Of a DNA stretch of 10,639 bases, positions 1-6,680 are shown one piece after another; the first letter of the stretch is position 1, and each line of letters begins with the position of its first letter. Source of the stretch: an uncultured Pseudomonadaceae bacterium (GTDB lineage Bacteria > Pseudomonadota > Gammaproteobacteria > Pseudomonadales > Pseudomonadaceae). The position numbers and the translations under genes are program-made. The notes beneath the pieces are model-generated. The model did not search any database. It was not told the origin of the DNA and saw only the letters and a program-made list of their open reading frames with translations. The stretch is taken from contig CANRHT010000062.1 in assembly GCA_947630465.1 (NCBI GenBank), forward strand, positions 1 to 10,639, given 5' to 3'.

Positions 1-46
1 TACCGCCGTGAAAGGGCGGTGTCCTAGGCCACTAGACGAAGGGGAC
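1..46 (-). tRNA. tRNA-Glu (UUC), 5' part only, cut by the window edge
   Basis: Read on the minus strand, the sequence begins GTCCCC at 46 (5' half of the acceptor stem) and continues through a D arm containing CTAGTGGCCTAGGAC. It then has an anticodon arm with stem CCGCC/GGCGG (15-19 and 3-7) around the loop CTTTCAC. The anticodon TTC lies at 12-10, so the tRNA decodes GAA/GAG. The sequence matches the well-conserved gammaproteobacterial tRNA-Glu. The variable loop, T arm and 3' acceptor strand lie beyond position 1, so completeness and an encoded CCA cannot be judged. Confidence 0.95.
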
Positions 47-113
47 GCATCCTATGAGCTTCTTAAAGCTTGCAACTCCGTAGCTTTAGCGCTGTGCGTT
101 ATTGCTTGGAAGT

Positions 114-149
114 GGCGCGCATATTACGGAGCATCTGCCATCTCGTCAA
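114..149 (-). promoter_or_regulatory. sigma70 promoter of tRNA-Glu with GC-rich discriminator
   Basis: On the minus strand, a -35 element TTGACG (149-144) is followed by exactly 17 nt and a -10 element TAATAT (126-121). Just downstream is the discriminator GCGCGCC (120-114). A start near 112-113 would give a leader of about 66 nt before the mature tRNA 5' end at 46, to be removed by RNase P. A GC-rich discriminator after a near-consensus promoter is typical of stable-RNA promoters under stringent (ppGpp/DksA) control; that control is inferred here. The -35 box is 25 bp past the stop codon of the preceding hypothetical gene. Confidence 0.75.
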
Positions 150-174
150 GCACTTTTGTGAAAATAGTTGGAAA

Positions 175-588
175 TTAATGCTCTGGAGCGTTTTGCGGCA
201 TAAACATCAGCTGAATCTCTTGATTCCAATCGAAATCCTCGCCATTTTCTAACGCGGCATAACGACGGTCTTCAAGCTGCTGATATTTGTCAATTTCTTC
301 GTCAGGCATAAAGTGCAAACAGTCGCCACCAAAAAACCATAATAAATCACGTGGTACTAAGTGAGCGATTTGCGGGTAACGCTGAAACACTTGGCTGATG
401 ATGTCCTGACCGACATACAAATCTTCAGTACTTTCAGCCAAGCTGGCGGTCATCTCGTCAAAACGCTCAAGAAATAAAGCATGATGATTTTCCGGTACAA
501 CTTCAGCATCAGCCACAGCGACTAAAATCGTGCGTAAATGTGCTAACAGCTTAATATGTTGTTCAACGTACGGCGTAGTCGTCGTCAT
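175..588 (-). CDS. Conserved hypothetical protein, PA2817-like
   Basis: This 137-residue soluble protein has no signal peptide or membrane segment. ATG at 588 is preceded by the strong Shine-Dalgarno AAGGGGA about 6 nt upstream, which fixes the start. The N-terminal half looks helical and acidic. The most distinctive stretch is residues 78-97, with LVPRDLLWFFGGDC followed by LHFMPDEEID. Residues 109-113 carry WNQE after an acidic EDFD. I recall this block from a Pseudomonas family of unknown function named after PA2817, which also lies near a tRNA-Glu gene; that identification is from memory, not a search. It has its own promoter and a tRNA-Glu promoter directly behind it. No catalytic motif is visible and I assign no function. 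Confidence 0.85.
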   Translation of the reverse strand: MTTTTPYVEQHIKLLAHLRTILVAVADAEVVPENHHALFLERFDEMTASLAESTEDLYVGQDIISQVFQRYPQIAHLVPRDLLWFFGGDCLHFMPDEEIDKYQQLEDRRYAALENGEDFDWNQEIQLMFMPQNAPEH

Positions 589-610
589 GGTGCAATCCCC
601 TTAAAATCTA

Positions 611-646
611 GGCGCGCAGTATAGGGCCTGCACGGCATTAACCCAA
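611..646 (-). promoter_or_regulatory. Probable sigma70 promoter of the PA2817-like gene
   Basis: On the minus strand, TTGGGT (646-641) and TATACT (623-618) are separated by 17 nt, followed by a GCGCGCC discriminator (617-611). The predicted start is near 611, giving a short leader of about 22 nt to the ATG at 588. The layout resembles the tRNA-Glu promoter at 114-149, down to the identical discriminator. The spacer contains a 626-636 repeat arm that is inverted at 662-672, so a repressor site or transcript structure could overlap the promoter. Confidence 0.55.
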
Positions 647-653
647 GATACAA

Positions 654-671
654 CCTGCACAGCCGTGCAGG
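654..671 (-). terminator. Weak hairpin after the DUF815 ATPase gene, possible terminator
   Basis: CCTGCAC (654-660) and GTGCAGG (665-671) form a 7-bp stem with a 4-nt loop starting 10 nt past the ATPase stop codon. On the minus strand it is followed by TTGTATCTT, a poor U tract, so termination would be inefficient. The 665-671 arm is also part of a longer 11-bp arm (662-672) that pairs with 626-636, giving a competing structure. Confidence 0.4.
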
Positions 672-680
672 CTGCTGTGA

Positions 681-1589
681 TCACTCTTGCGTTTGCGTTA
701 ACAACTGCAAACCGACCCATTGTTTAGCAAACTGTGCGGCGCAGCGGCCATTGCGGTTACCACGCGCCAGCGCCCAACTGATCGCCTGCTTCGCGTCCTC
801 CTCTTTAAACTGCCAAGCCAACTGTGTAGGGCGCGCATATTCAGCAATCCAGTGCTGCACTACATCTAAATAGTGTTCTTGACTGAAAGGATAAAACGAC
901 AGCCACAAACCAAAACGATCCGACAGGGCAATTTTGTCCTCGACTGCTTCACTGGGATGCAATTCGCCACCATCGCCGTGCTGCCAATGCTGATTATCGC
1001 TGTGCTGTTCAGGCAGTAAGTGGCGGCGATTGGAGGTGGCATACAGCAGTACATTATCTGGCGCGCGTTCTAACGAGCCATCGAGCACGCTTTTTAAGAT
1101 GCGGTAATCACTTTCGCCGGCCTCAAAAGACAGATCATCACAGAACACAATAAAGTGCTGCGGCAAGCCTGCCAGGGATTCAACAATAAAGGGCAAATCC
1201 GCCAGCTCATTGCGCTCCACTTCAATCAAGCGCAGCCCCTGCTCGGCATACTCAGCCAGTAACGCACGCACAATAGATGACTTTCCAGTGCCGCGCGCGC
1301 CCCACAGCAAGGCGTGGTTGGCTGGAAAGCCGCGCATAAACTGTTGTGTGTTGCGCAGTAATTGTTCGCGCTGCTGCTCTACACCAAGCAAATCAGCCAG
1401 ACGAATATCAGCCCCCAACGGAATCGGGCGAAAAAAGCTGTGATTGCCTTTACGCTGCCAGCTCGCGGCGTACACCTGCGTCCAATCAATGGCTTCAGCA
1501 GGTTTAGGCACTAAAGGCTCAATATGTTGCAGCATGCGATTGGCGCGCTGCAAAAACTCATTCATCAAATCATTTTCCAAGGCGGTCAT
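681..1589 (-). CDS. AAA+ ATPase, DUF815 family
   Basis: Numbering from a GTG at 1592, the protein has a Walker A motif GARGTGKS (98-105), a Walker B stretch FIVFCDD (147-153), a sensor-1-like ATSN (Asn188) and the DRFG motif (Arg226) typical of the DUF815 group. A sensor-2-like NGRCAAQF lies near 281-288. These mark an intact P-loop ATPase of about 302 residues, cytoplasmic, with no membrane segment. Its substrate is unknown to me. ATG at 1589 is preferred over GTG at 1592 because the Shine-Dalgarno AGGGGA (1600-1595) is 5 nt from the ATG but only 2 nt from the GTG. It lies 41 nt downstream of msrB on the same strand and could be read from the msrB promoter. Confidence 0.9.
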   Translation of the reverse strand: MTALENDLMNEFLQRANRMLQHIEPLVPKPAEAIDWTQVYAASWQRKGNHSFFRPIPLGADIRLADLLGVEQQREQLLRNTQQFMRGFPANHALLWGARGTGKSSIVRALLAEYAEQGLRLIEVERNELADLPFIVESLAGLPQHFIVFCDDLSFEAGESDYRILKSVLDGSLERAPDNVLLYATSNRRHLLPEQHSDNQHWQHGDGGELHPSEAVEDKIALSDRFGLWLSFYPFSQEHYLDVVQHWIAEYARPTQLAWQFKEEDAKQAISWALARGNRNGRCAAQFAKQWVGLQLLTQTQE

Positions 1590-1630
1590 CACTCTCCCCT
1601 ACTGCAGTTTGCTCATTACTCTTGCGCGCT

Positions 1631-2023
1631 CTACGCAGGTTTCAATTGTAAGGCCACAGAGTTAATGCAATAACGTAAACCCGTTGGTGCTGGACCATCA
1701 GGAAACACATGCCCCAAATGCGCATCACAACCGGCACACACCACTTCAACGCGCTGCATCATTAGGCTGTTATCGGTGCGTTCAGTCAGCGCATCGGGGC
1801 TGATTGGTTGCCCGTAACTGGGCCACCCACAACCGGCGTCAAACTGATGCTGTGCGTCAAATAACGGCTGATCACAACAGACGCAATGAAACACGCCAGT
1901 AAAGGTTGGCGCACAATATTCGCCGGTAAAAGGCCGCTCAGTACCCGCCATACGGCAGACGCGAAACTGTTCATCCGACAACTGCTCACGCCATTGCTCT
2001 GTGGTTTTTTCAACTTTTTTCAT
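1631..2023 (-). CDS. msrB: Peptide methionine-(R)-S-oxide reductase MsrB
   Basis: MsrB reduces the R epimer of methionine sulfoxide in proteins, repairing oxidative damage with electrons from thioredoxin. At 130 residues it has the single-domain length of the family. Visible are the zinc-binding pairs Cys47/Cys50 and Cys96/Cys99, GCGWPSY (64-70, with a probable resolving Cys65), HLGHVF (102-107) and the catalytic Cys119 in RYCINS. The longest frame opens with TTG at 2035, but ATG at 2023 is chosen because GGAG of that TTG region forms its Shine-Dalgarno about 7 nt upstream. No signal peptide is seen, so it acts in the cytoplasm. It diverges from alaA and precedes the DUF815 ATPase gene by 41 nt, a possible two-gene unit. 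Confidence 0.95.
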   Translation of the reverse strand: MKKVEKTTEQWREQLSDEQFRVCRMAGTERPFTGEYCAPTFTGVFHCVCCDQPLFDAQHQFDAGCGWPSYGQPISPDALTERTDNSLMMQRVEVVCAGCDAHLGHVFPDGPAPTGLRYCINSVALQLKPA

Positions 2024-2065
2024 CGTATTCTCCAATTAAAGGATCAAGCCAAGCTCAACGCTCCC

Positions 2066-2115
2066 TTTCACCTTTGCTAGCACAGTCGTATGATAGGCAC
2101 ACTTAAGCACTTAAC
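2066..2115 (+). promoter_or_regulatory. Tentative alaA promoter with tandem repeat at the predicted start
   Basis: The 213-nt region between the msrB and alaA start codons holds the best -10-like box for alaA at 2089-2094 (TATGAT), 17 nt after a poor -35 (TTTCAC, 2066-2071). The predicted start near 2101 falls in two adjacent 8-mers, CACTTAAG (2100-2107) and CACTTAAC (2108-2115), a possible regulator site. This would give an alaA leader of about 136 nt. I could not place a convincing msrB promoter on the other strand, and found no clear riboswitch or attenuator in the leader. Confidence 0.3.
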
Positions 2116-2236
2116 ACGGCTGATTTATTTAAAACAGCTTTATCAGTGCACGGGCAACTCACTGTGGCGCGTTCAACATCGCTTTTTATCGACACAATGC
2201 CCCTTATTGACCTTTTTATTTGGGATACTCAACATC

Positions 2237-3448
2237 ATGCAGTTCAGCAAATCGAACAAGCTCGCTAACGTTTGTTATGACATTCGAGGCCCTGTACTTA
2301 AACACGCCAAACGTCTTGAAGACGAAGGCCAGCGCATTCTTAAACTTAACATTGGTAATCCTGCACCCTTTGGCTTCGAAGCTCCAGAGGAAATCCTGCA
2401 GGATGTGATGCGCAATTTGCCCACTGCACAGGGTTACAGTGATTCCAAAGGCTTGTTCAGCGCCCGTAAAGCCATCATGCAGTACTACCAGCAAAAAAAT
2501 GTTGAAGGCGTTGGCGTTGAAGATATTTATCTGGGCAACGGCGTATCTGAACTGATTGTGATGACCTTACAAGCGCTGCTCAACAACAATGATGAAGTCT
2601 TGCTGCCTGCGCCTGACTATCCTTTATGGACAGCAGCGACCAGTTTAGCTGGCGGCAAACCTGTGCATTATTTGTGCGATGAGCAAGCCAACTGGTTTCC
2701 TGATATCGATGACATGCGCTCGAAGATCACCAGCAATACCAAGGCCATTGTCTTAATCAACCCCAATAACCCAACGGGCGCGGTGTACTCTAAAGAAGTG
2801 CTGTTGGATATTTTAGAATTGGCGCGCCAGCATAATCTGGTGGTGTTCTCTGACGAAATCTACGACAAGATTCTCTACGATGATGCTGTGCATATTTGCA
2901 CCGGCTCGCTGGCGACCGATGTATTGTGCTTAACCTTTAATGGTTTATCCAAATCCTACCGGGTTGCTGGTTTCCGTTCGGGTTGGGTGGCGATTTCTGG
3001 CCCTAAGCACCGTGCACGCAGCTACATTGAAGGCTTGGATATTTTAGCCAATATGCGTTTATGCGCGAACGTGCCAGCCCAGCATGCCATTCAAACCGCA
3101 TTGGGCGGCTATCAGAGCATCAATGACCTGATCCTGCCACAAGGCCGCTTGCTGGAGCAGCGTAACCGTACTTGGGAACTGTTGAATGACATCCCAGGCG
3201 TCAGCTGCGTCAAACCGATGGGCGCACTCTATGCCTTCCCACGTATTGATCCAAAAATCTGCCCCATCCATAACGATGAAAAATTCGTGCTGGATTTATT
3301 GCTCTCTGAAAAGCTTTTAGTGGTACAAGGCACAGCTTTCAACTGGCCGTGGCCGGATCACTTCCGCGTGGTGACTTTGCCGCGCGTGGATGACCTTGAG
3401 CAAGCGATTGGTCGTATCGGAAACTTCTTAAAAACCTACCGTCAGTGA
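2237..3448 (+). CDS. alaA: Pyridoxal-phosphate aminotransferase, AlaA (glutamate-pyruvate) type
   Basis: This 403-residue class I/II aminotransferase aligns along its whole length with E. coli AlaA (about 405 residues), which makes alanine from pyruvate with glutamate as donor. The PLP lysine is Lys239 in NGLSKSYR, with phosphate-binding Arg247 in AGFRSGW. PNNPTG (176-181) contains the cofactor-ring Asn178, Asp206 and Tyr209 lie in FSDEIYD, and the substrate carboxylate Arg377 lies in DHFRVV. An open frame runs 49 codons further upstream to 2090, but it has no family similarity. ATG at 2237 gives MQFSKSNKLANVCYDIRGP, which lines up with the E. coli N-terminus. Its Shine-Dalgarno is modest (GGGA, 2222-2225, 11 nt away). 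It is followed 6 nt later by a hypothetical gene, probably one transcript. Confidence 0.93.
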   Translation: MQFSKSNKLANVCYDIRGPVLKHAKRLEDEGQRILKLNIGNPAPFGFEAPEEILQDVMRNLPTAQGYSDSKGLFSARKAIMQYYQQKNVEGVGVEDIYLGNGVSELIVMTLQALLNNNDEVLLPAPDYPLWTAATSLAGGKPVHYLCDEQANWFPDIDDMRSKITSNTKAIVLINPNNPTGAVYSKEVLLDILELARQHNLVVFSDEIYDKILYDDAVHICTGSLATDVLCLTFNGLSKSYRVAGFRSGWVAISGPKHRARSYIEGLDILANMRLCANVPAQHAIQTALGGYQSINDLILPQGRLLEQRNRTWELLNDIPGVSCVKPMGALYAFPRIDPKICPIHNDEKFVLDLLLSEKLLVVQGTAFNWPWPDHFRVVTLPRVDDLEQAIGRIGNFLKTYRQ

Positions 3449-3454
3449 GTGTGC

Positions 3455-3895
3455 ATGGATCTTCATATTGACGATTTTTACAAGGATGCAGCCAAAGGCC
3501 TGCTGATGCTTTATCAGGCCTTCCCTAAGAAAACCACACTGTATATGGATGATTTAATCGGCTATATCCCACCTGACGAGTTCGGCTTACCCAGTGATCG
3601 TCAGCAACGCTGTTTAAGTACGTTTTTATGGCTGGCTGAAGAAGGCTATTTGCGTTACCACAGCACCATTCGTTTTGAGGCGGTCGATCAAGTGGAGCTC
3701 TGTGAAAAAGCCTTCTTGCGCCTCAGTAACGCAGTGGTGCCGCTACCCAGCACGCTGGATGATGCGCCACCGAGCATACGCCGCCCACAAGGCAGTTTGG
3801 CCAATCAGCTGCGTGAAGCACTACAAGGGCAATACAGCGAGCGCGTTATCGAGTTGATGCAGTTGTTTTTTCAGCGACCCGTACCGCACAATTGA
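3455..3895 (+). CDS. Conserved hypothetical protein downstream of alaA
   Basis: This 146-residue soluble protein has no signal peptide or membrane segment. ATG at 3455 is preferred to the in-frame GTG at 3449 because the GTGAG around the alaA stop can act as its ribosome site at short distance. The two genes are separated by only 6 nt, suggesting translational coupling. The first 75 residues look like a helical, possibly winged-helix-type fold: DDLIGYIPPDEFGLPSDR, then TFLWLAEEGYLRY. A linker rich in Pro and Ser (about 97-113) precedes a final helix. The same gene sits between the aminotransferase and htpX genes in Pseudomonas (PA2829 in P. aeruginosa, from memory). The role is unknown; no catalytic residues stand out. 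Confidence 0.85.
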   Translation: MDLHIDDFYKDAAKGLLMLYQAFPKKTTLYMDDLIGYIPPDEFGLPSDRQQRCLSTFLWLAEEGYLRYHSTIRFEAVDQVELCEKAFLRLSNAVVPLPSTLDDAPPSIRRPQGSLANQLREALQGQYSERVIELMQLFFQRPVPHN

Positions 3896-3917
3896 CACAG
3901 TTTGCAACACTCAGCCC

Positions 3918-3946
3918 CTTGAAGCGCGCAGGCTTAGCCCTTATAT
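3918..3946 (+). promoter_or_regulatory. Heat-shock (sigma32)-like promoter of htpX
   Basis: CTTGAAG (3918-3924), 12 nt, then GCCCTTAT (3937-3944) resembles the sigma32 consensus CTTGAAA / CCCCATNT, with six of eight -10 positions matching. The same DNA can be read as a weaker sigma70 promoter, TTGAAG (3919-3924) with a 17-nt spacer and TATATA (3942-3947). HtpX is a known sigma32-dependent heat-shock protein in E. coli, which supports the first reading. The start would lie about 30 nt before the htpX ATG. Confidence 0.5.
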
Positions 3947-3981
3947 AGTTCACCTGTTTACTCTTTTGGAGCGTTTCGCAC

Positions 3982-4854
3982 ATGATGCGTATTTTTTTAT
4001 TCTTAGCGACGAACATTGCCGTGCTACTGGTTGCCAGTGTCACGCTCAGTTTATTAGGCGTTGATCGTTATACCGGACAAAACCACGGTGATTTATTAAT
4101 CTTCTGTGCAGTCTTTGGTTTTACCGGTTCATTGATCTCTTTATTTATTTCAAAATGGATGGCCAAACGCAGCACTGGCACACAAGTGATTGATCAGCCG
4201 CGTACGCACCAAGAAAAGTGGTTATTACAAACCGTAGAGCAACTGGCTCAGCAAGCCGGTATAGGTATGCCTGAGGTGGGTATTTTCCCAGCCCATGAAG
4301 CGAACGCTTTTGCCACCGGCTGGAACCGCAACAATGCGCTAGTCGCAGTCAGCCAAGGCCTGCTCAATAACTTCTCACAAGACGAAGTTAAAGCGGTACT
4401 GGCACACGAGATTGGGCACGTTGCCAACGGTGACATGGTGACTATGGCCCTGCTGCAAGGTGTCGTGAACACCTTTGTGATGTTCTTTGCGCGCATCATC
4501 GGTGATTTCGTCGACCGCGTACTGTTAAAGAACGAAGACGGCCGCGGCATTGGCTACTTTGTCGCCACCATTGCTGCGGAATTAGTGCTGGGTTTATTGG
4601 CCAGTATCATCGTGATGTGGTTCTCACGCCGCCGAGAATTTCGTGCCGACGAAGCAGGCGCGGATTTGGCTGGCAAGCACGCGATGATTGCCGCTTTAAA
4701 TCGCTTACGTAGCGATCAGCGTATTGAGTCTGAAATGCCTAAAGCTTTAACTGCATTTGGTATCAGCGGCAGTTTAAAAGAAGGCTTGGCCGGTTTATTA
4801 ATGAGCCACCCGCCATTAGAAGTGCGTATTGCGGCACTGCAAAAACGTAACTAA
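3982..4854 (+). CDS. htpX: Membrane zinc metalloprotease HtpX
   Basis: HtpX is an inner-membrane protease of peptidase family M48B that degrades misfolded membrane proteins alongside FtsH. The 290-residue protein matches E. coli HtpX in length and opening residues (MMRI). It has hydrophobic segments near 4-25, 36-57, 152-175 and 190-213. The active site is HEIGH (His142, Glu143, His146), and Glu219 in [10 protein letters not shown] is the expected third zinc ligand. HPPLEVRI near the C-terminus is also typical. GGAG (3968-3971) lies 10 nt before the first of two adjacent ATGs; the first is kept because the family begins with MM. No strong terminator separates it from the gene before, so read-through from alaA is possible besides its own promoter. 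Confidence 0.97.
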   Translation: MMRIFLFLATNIAVLLVASVTLSLLGVDRYTGQNHGDLLIFCAVFGFTGSLISLFISKWMAKRSTGTQVIDQPRTHQEKWLLQTVEQLAQQAGIGMPEVGIFPAHEANAFATGWNRNNALVAVSQGLLNNFSQDEVKAVLAHEIGHVANGDMVTMALLQGVVNTFVMFFARIIGDFVDRVLLKNEDGRGIGYFVATIAAELVLGLLASIIVMWFSRRREFRADEAGADLAGKHAMIAALNRLRSDQRIESEMPKALTAFGISGSLKEGLAGLLMSHPPLEVRIAALQKRN

Positions 4855-4871
4855 TACTGTAACGCTCACTG

Positions 4872-4899
4872 AAAAGCTCAGCATGTGCTGGGCTTTTTT
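4872..4899 (+). terminator. Rho-independent terminator after htpX, shared by the convergent gene
   Basis: GCTCAGC (4876-4882) pairs with GCTGGGC (4887-4893), including one G-U pair, around the loop ATGT, followed by six T. It begins about 20 nt after the htpX stop. Four A before the stem give TTTT on the other strand, so it may also end the convergent solute-binding protein transcript, whose stop is at 4914, though with one stem mismatch in that direction. Confidence 0.85.
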
Positions 4900-4913
4900 G
4901 TTGCTGCATACGC

Positions 4914-5660
4914 TTACTGAGCGGTATCAAGCTGAGCTAAGGCTTTATTGAGTGTGTTACGCAGCGATGCGCTATTGCATGCTGAATCCTTACTCAGCGC
5001 AGTCAACACACCCCGGGTTGCCACTGCAGATGCATTGTATTCAAAGTGCGATGTTAACTCCCTGTGCGCTAAGTGTTGTTCAAACATGCGCTGCTCGGCA
5101 ACGAGGTAGTCCGCCTCACCCTCCAAGATCAAATCAATCGCTTGATCCAAGTCTGCAACCGACTGCATCGGCCAATTGTGCTGCTGTACCTGCTGAGCAA
5201 AATCCGCAGGTAAAGAGGCTTTTAATACCTGCACGCCACGCAACCCCGCAAGCTCTGGCCAGTGTTCAAGGGATAGTTGCTCCGCACTGCGCCGCCATAA
5301 ACGATAGGTTTGCCGCGCAAAAACAGGTGTCAGGTAGTCAAGATCCGCATGCTGCTGCGTGGCGGACATCGTGCCAATAATCAAATCAACCCGCCCGCTG
5401 CGTACATCGGCGAAGGCTTGTTGGCGTGACGCGCTCTGCACTTGGATCTGCAATTGCGTAGCCTGCGCCAGTTGCTGTAACAACTCTGCGTTCGAAATCG
5501 ACAACCCTGCGCCAGCAGTCGGTGGCAAATCAGTTGCAGACTCCTTTGCGTAGCTCACGGCTATCAGCGTTTCACAGGCCTGTTGCTGTGCATACAACAC
5601 ACTTGGCGCGGCACTGGTTAGCGCAGCACACAGAGCGGTCACTACATATCGCTGCTTCAT
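4914..5660 (-). CDS. Periplasmic solute-binding protein, family 3, orphan
   Basis: This 248-residue protein has a Sec signal peptide: MKQR, a hydrophobic core to about residue 22, then VLYA and probable cleavage after Ala24. The mature part has family-3 hallmarks: ADVRSGRVDLIIGTMSAT (84-101) followed by DLDYLTPVF, and the second-lobe stretch ILEGEADYLVAEQR (168-181). Two cysteines (29 and 228) could form a periplasmic disulfide. It would capture a small polar ligand or act as a sensor-like relative. The Arg that family-3 amino-acid binders usually carry in the TxxR motif aligns with Gln103, so an amino-acid ligand is doubtful. No permease or ATPase gene adjoins it. ATG at 5660 has GGAG about 5 nt upstream. 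A promoter could not be placed confidently. Confidence 0.85.
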   Translation of the reverse strand: MKQRYVVTALCAALTSAAPSVLYAQQQACETLIAVSYAKESATDLPPTAGAGLSISNAELLQQLAQATQLQIQVQSASRQQAFADVRSGRVDLIIGTMSATQQHADLDYLTPVFARQTYRLWRRSAEQLSLEHWPELAGLRGVQVLKASLPADFAQQVQQHNWPMQSVADLDQAIDLILEGEADYLVAEQRMFEQHLAHRELTSHFEYNASAVATRGVLTALSKDSACNSASLRNTLNKALAQLDTAQ

Positions 5661-5708
5661 AAGGCTCCACAGATCGAGGGTTGGTTTAAATGATTTATAT
5701 TACGCCAT

Positions 5709-5736
5709 AAAAAACCCGCCAGCAGGCGGGTTTTTT
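5709..5736. terminator. Symmetrical bidirectional terminator, mainly for etfBA
   Basis: CCCGCC (5715-5720) and GGCGGG (5725-5730) form a perfect 6-bp GC stem around AGCA. It is flanked by six A on the left and six T on the right, so it works equally well in either direction. It lies 15 nt beyond the etfA stop (5751) and therefore ends the leftward etfB-etfA transcript before the solute-binding protein gene, which is on the same strand. Confidence 0.92.
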
Positions 5737-5750
5737 ACAACCAAGCGCTC

Positions 5751-6680
5751 TTAGAGGGCTTTTTCTAACTCTGGAATCGCATCAAATAAATCTGCGACTA
5801 AACCATAGTCTGCCACTTGGAAAATCGGCGCATCTTCATCTTTGTTGATCGCGACGATCACTTTAGAATCTTTCATGCCGGCCAAGTGTTGAATGGCACC
5901 GGAAATACCCACAGCAATGTACAGCTCTGGTGCAACAATTTTACCCGTCTGGCCCACTTGCATATCGTTGGGTACAAAACCTGCGTCAACTGCAGCACGT
6001 GAAGCACCCACTGCTGCGCCAAGCTTGTCAGCAATACGGTTGAGCATTGCAAAATTCTCACCGTTTTGCATACCGCGACCGCCCGAAATAATCACCTTAG
6101 CAGCAGTTAACTCAGGACGATCAGATTTCGCCAACTCTTCGCCAACAAAAGCAGAAATACCCGCATCAGCGCCTGTTGTTACCGCTTCAATGGTTGCTGA
6201 ACCACCTTCGGCAGCAGCGGCATCAAAACCCGTACCACGCACGGTGATCACTTTAATTGCAGCACTTGATTGCACGGTAGCAATGGCGTTACCGGCATAG
6301 ATAGGACGCTTAAAAGTATCAGCGCTTTCTACTGCAATGATTTCAGAGATCTGATCAACGTCCAGCAGCGCTGCCACACGTGGTAAGACGTTTTTACCTG
6401 TTGTGGTCGCAGCAGCAAGAATATGCGAATACTCTTTACCTAACTGCGCAATCAGCGGTGCAACGTTTTCCGGTAACTGATGAGCAAAAGCTGCATTATC
6501 AGCACATAATACTTTGCTGACGCCATCAATTTTTGCAGCAGCTTCAGCCACTGCAGCACATCCAGCACCTGCAACCAGGACGTGAACATCAGCACCTATG
6601 GCTTTAGCCGCCGAAACTGTGTTCAAAGTAGCAGCACCTAGAGCGTCGTTAGTATGTTCAGCAATAACTAAAATAGCCAT
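5751..6680 (-). CDS. etfA: Electron transfer flavoprotein alpha subunit
   Basis: EtfA binds the FAD of the soluble EtfAB heterodimer, which takes electrons from acyl-CoA and other dehydrogenases and passes them to ETF-QO. At 309 residues it has the family length. The C-terminal FAD domain shows SGGRGM (199-204), [10 protein letters not shown] (225-234), QTGK (244-247) and the ETF-alpha signature from [13 protein letters not shown] to IVAIN (253-279), ending with the [10 protein letters not shown] block. The N-terminal domain (1-190) is the less conserved alpha-beta half. The ATG at 6680 shares one base with the etfB stop (TAATG), so translation is probably coupled and the subunits are made in balance. 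Confidence 0.97.
   Translation of the reverse strand: MAILVIAEHTNDALGAATLNTVSAAKAIGADVHVLVAGAGCAAVAEAAAKIDGVSKVLCADNAAFAHQLPENVAPLIAQLGKEYSHILAAATTTGKNVLPRVAALLDVDQISEIIAVESADTFKRPIYAGNAIATVQSSAAIKVITVRGTGFDAAAAEGGSATIEAVTTGADAGISAFVGEELAKSDRPELTAAKVIISGGRGMQNGENFAMLNRIADKLGAAVGASRAAVDAGFVPNDMQVGQTGKIVAPELYIAVGISGAIQHLAGMKDSKVIVAINKDEDAPIFQVADYGLVADLFDAIPELEKAL

Noticed and set aside
677..684. Palindrome GTGATCAC over the ATPase stop codon, also found at 9532-9539
   Set aside because: An eight-base palindrome occurring twice in 10 kb is not far from expectation, and this copy lies at a stop codon and not at a promoter. Only the sbp copy is kept as part of a promoter description.
2090..2236. 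49-codon N-terminal extension of the aminotransferase
   Set aside because: It shows no family similarity, no good ribosome site stands before 2090, and the ATG at 2237 gives the conserved AlaA N-terminus. The frame is open only by chance across the leader.
4952..5380. 142-residue rightward reading frame antisense to the solute-binding protein gene
   Set aside because: Its composition is that of a shadow frame (many Cys, Ser and Pro), it has no credible ribosome site, and the opposite strand has a signal peptide and family-3 motifs.
5893..6300. 135-residue rightward reading frame antisense to etfA
   Set aside because: It is an Ala/Pro/Ser-rich shadow of the highly conserved EtfA FAD domain, with no supporting start signals.
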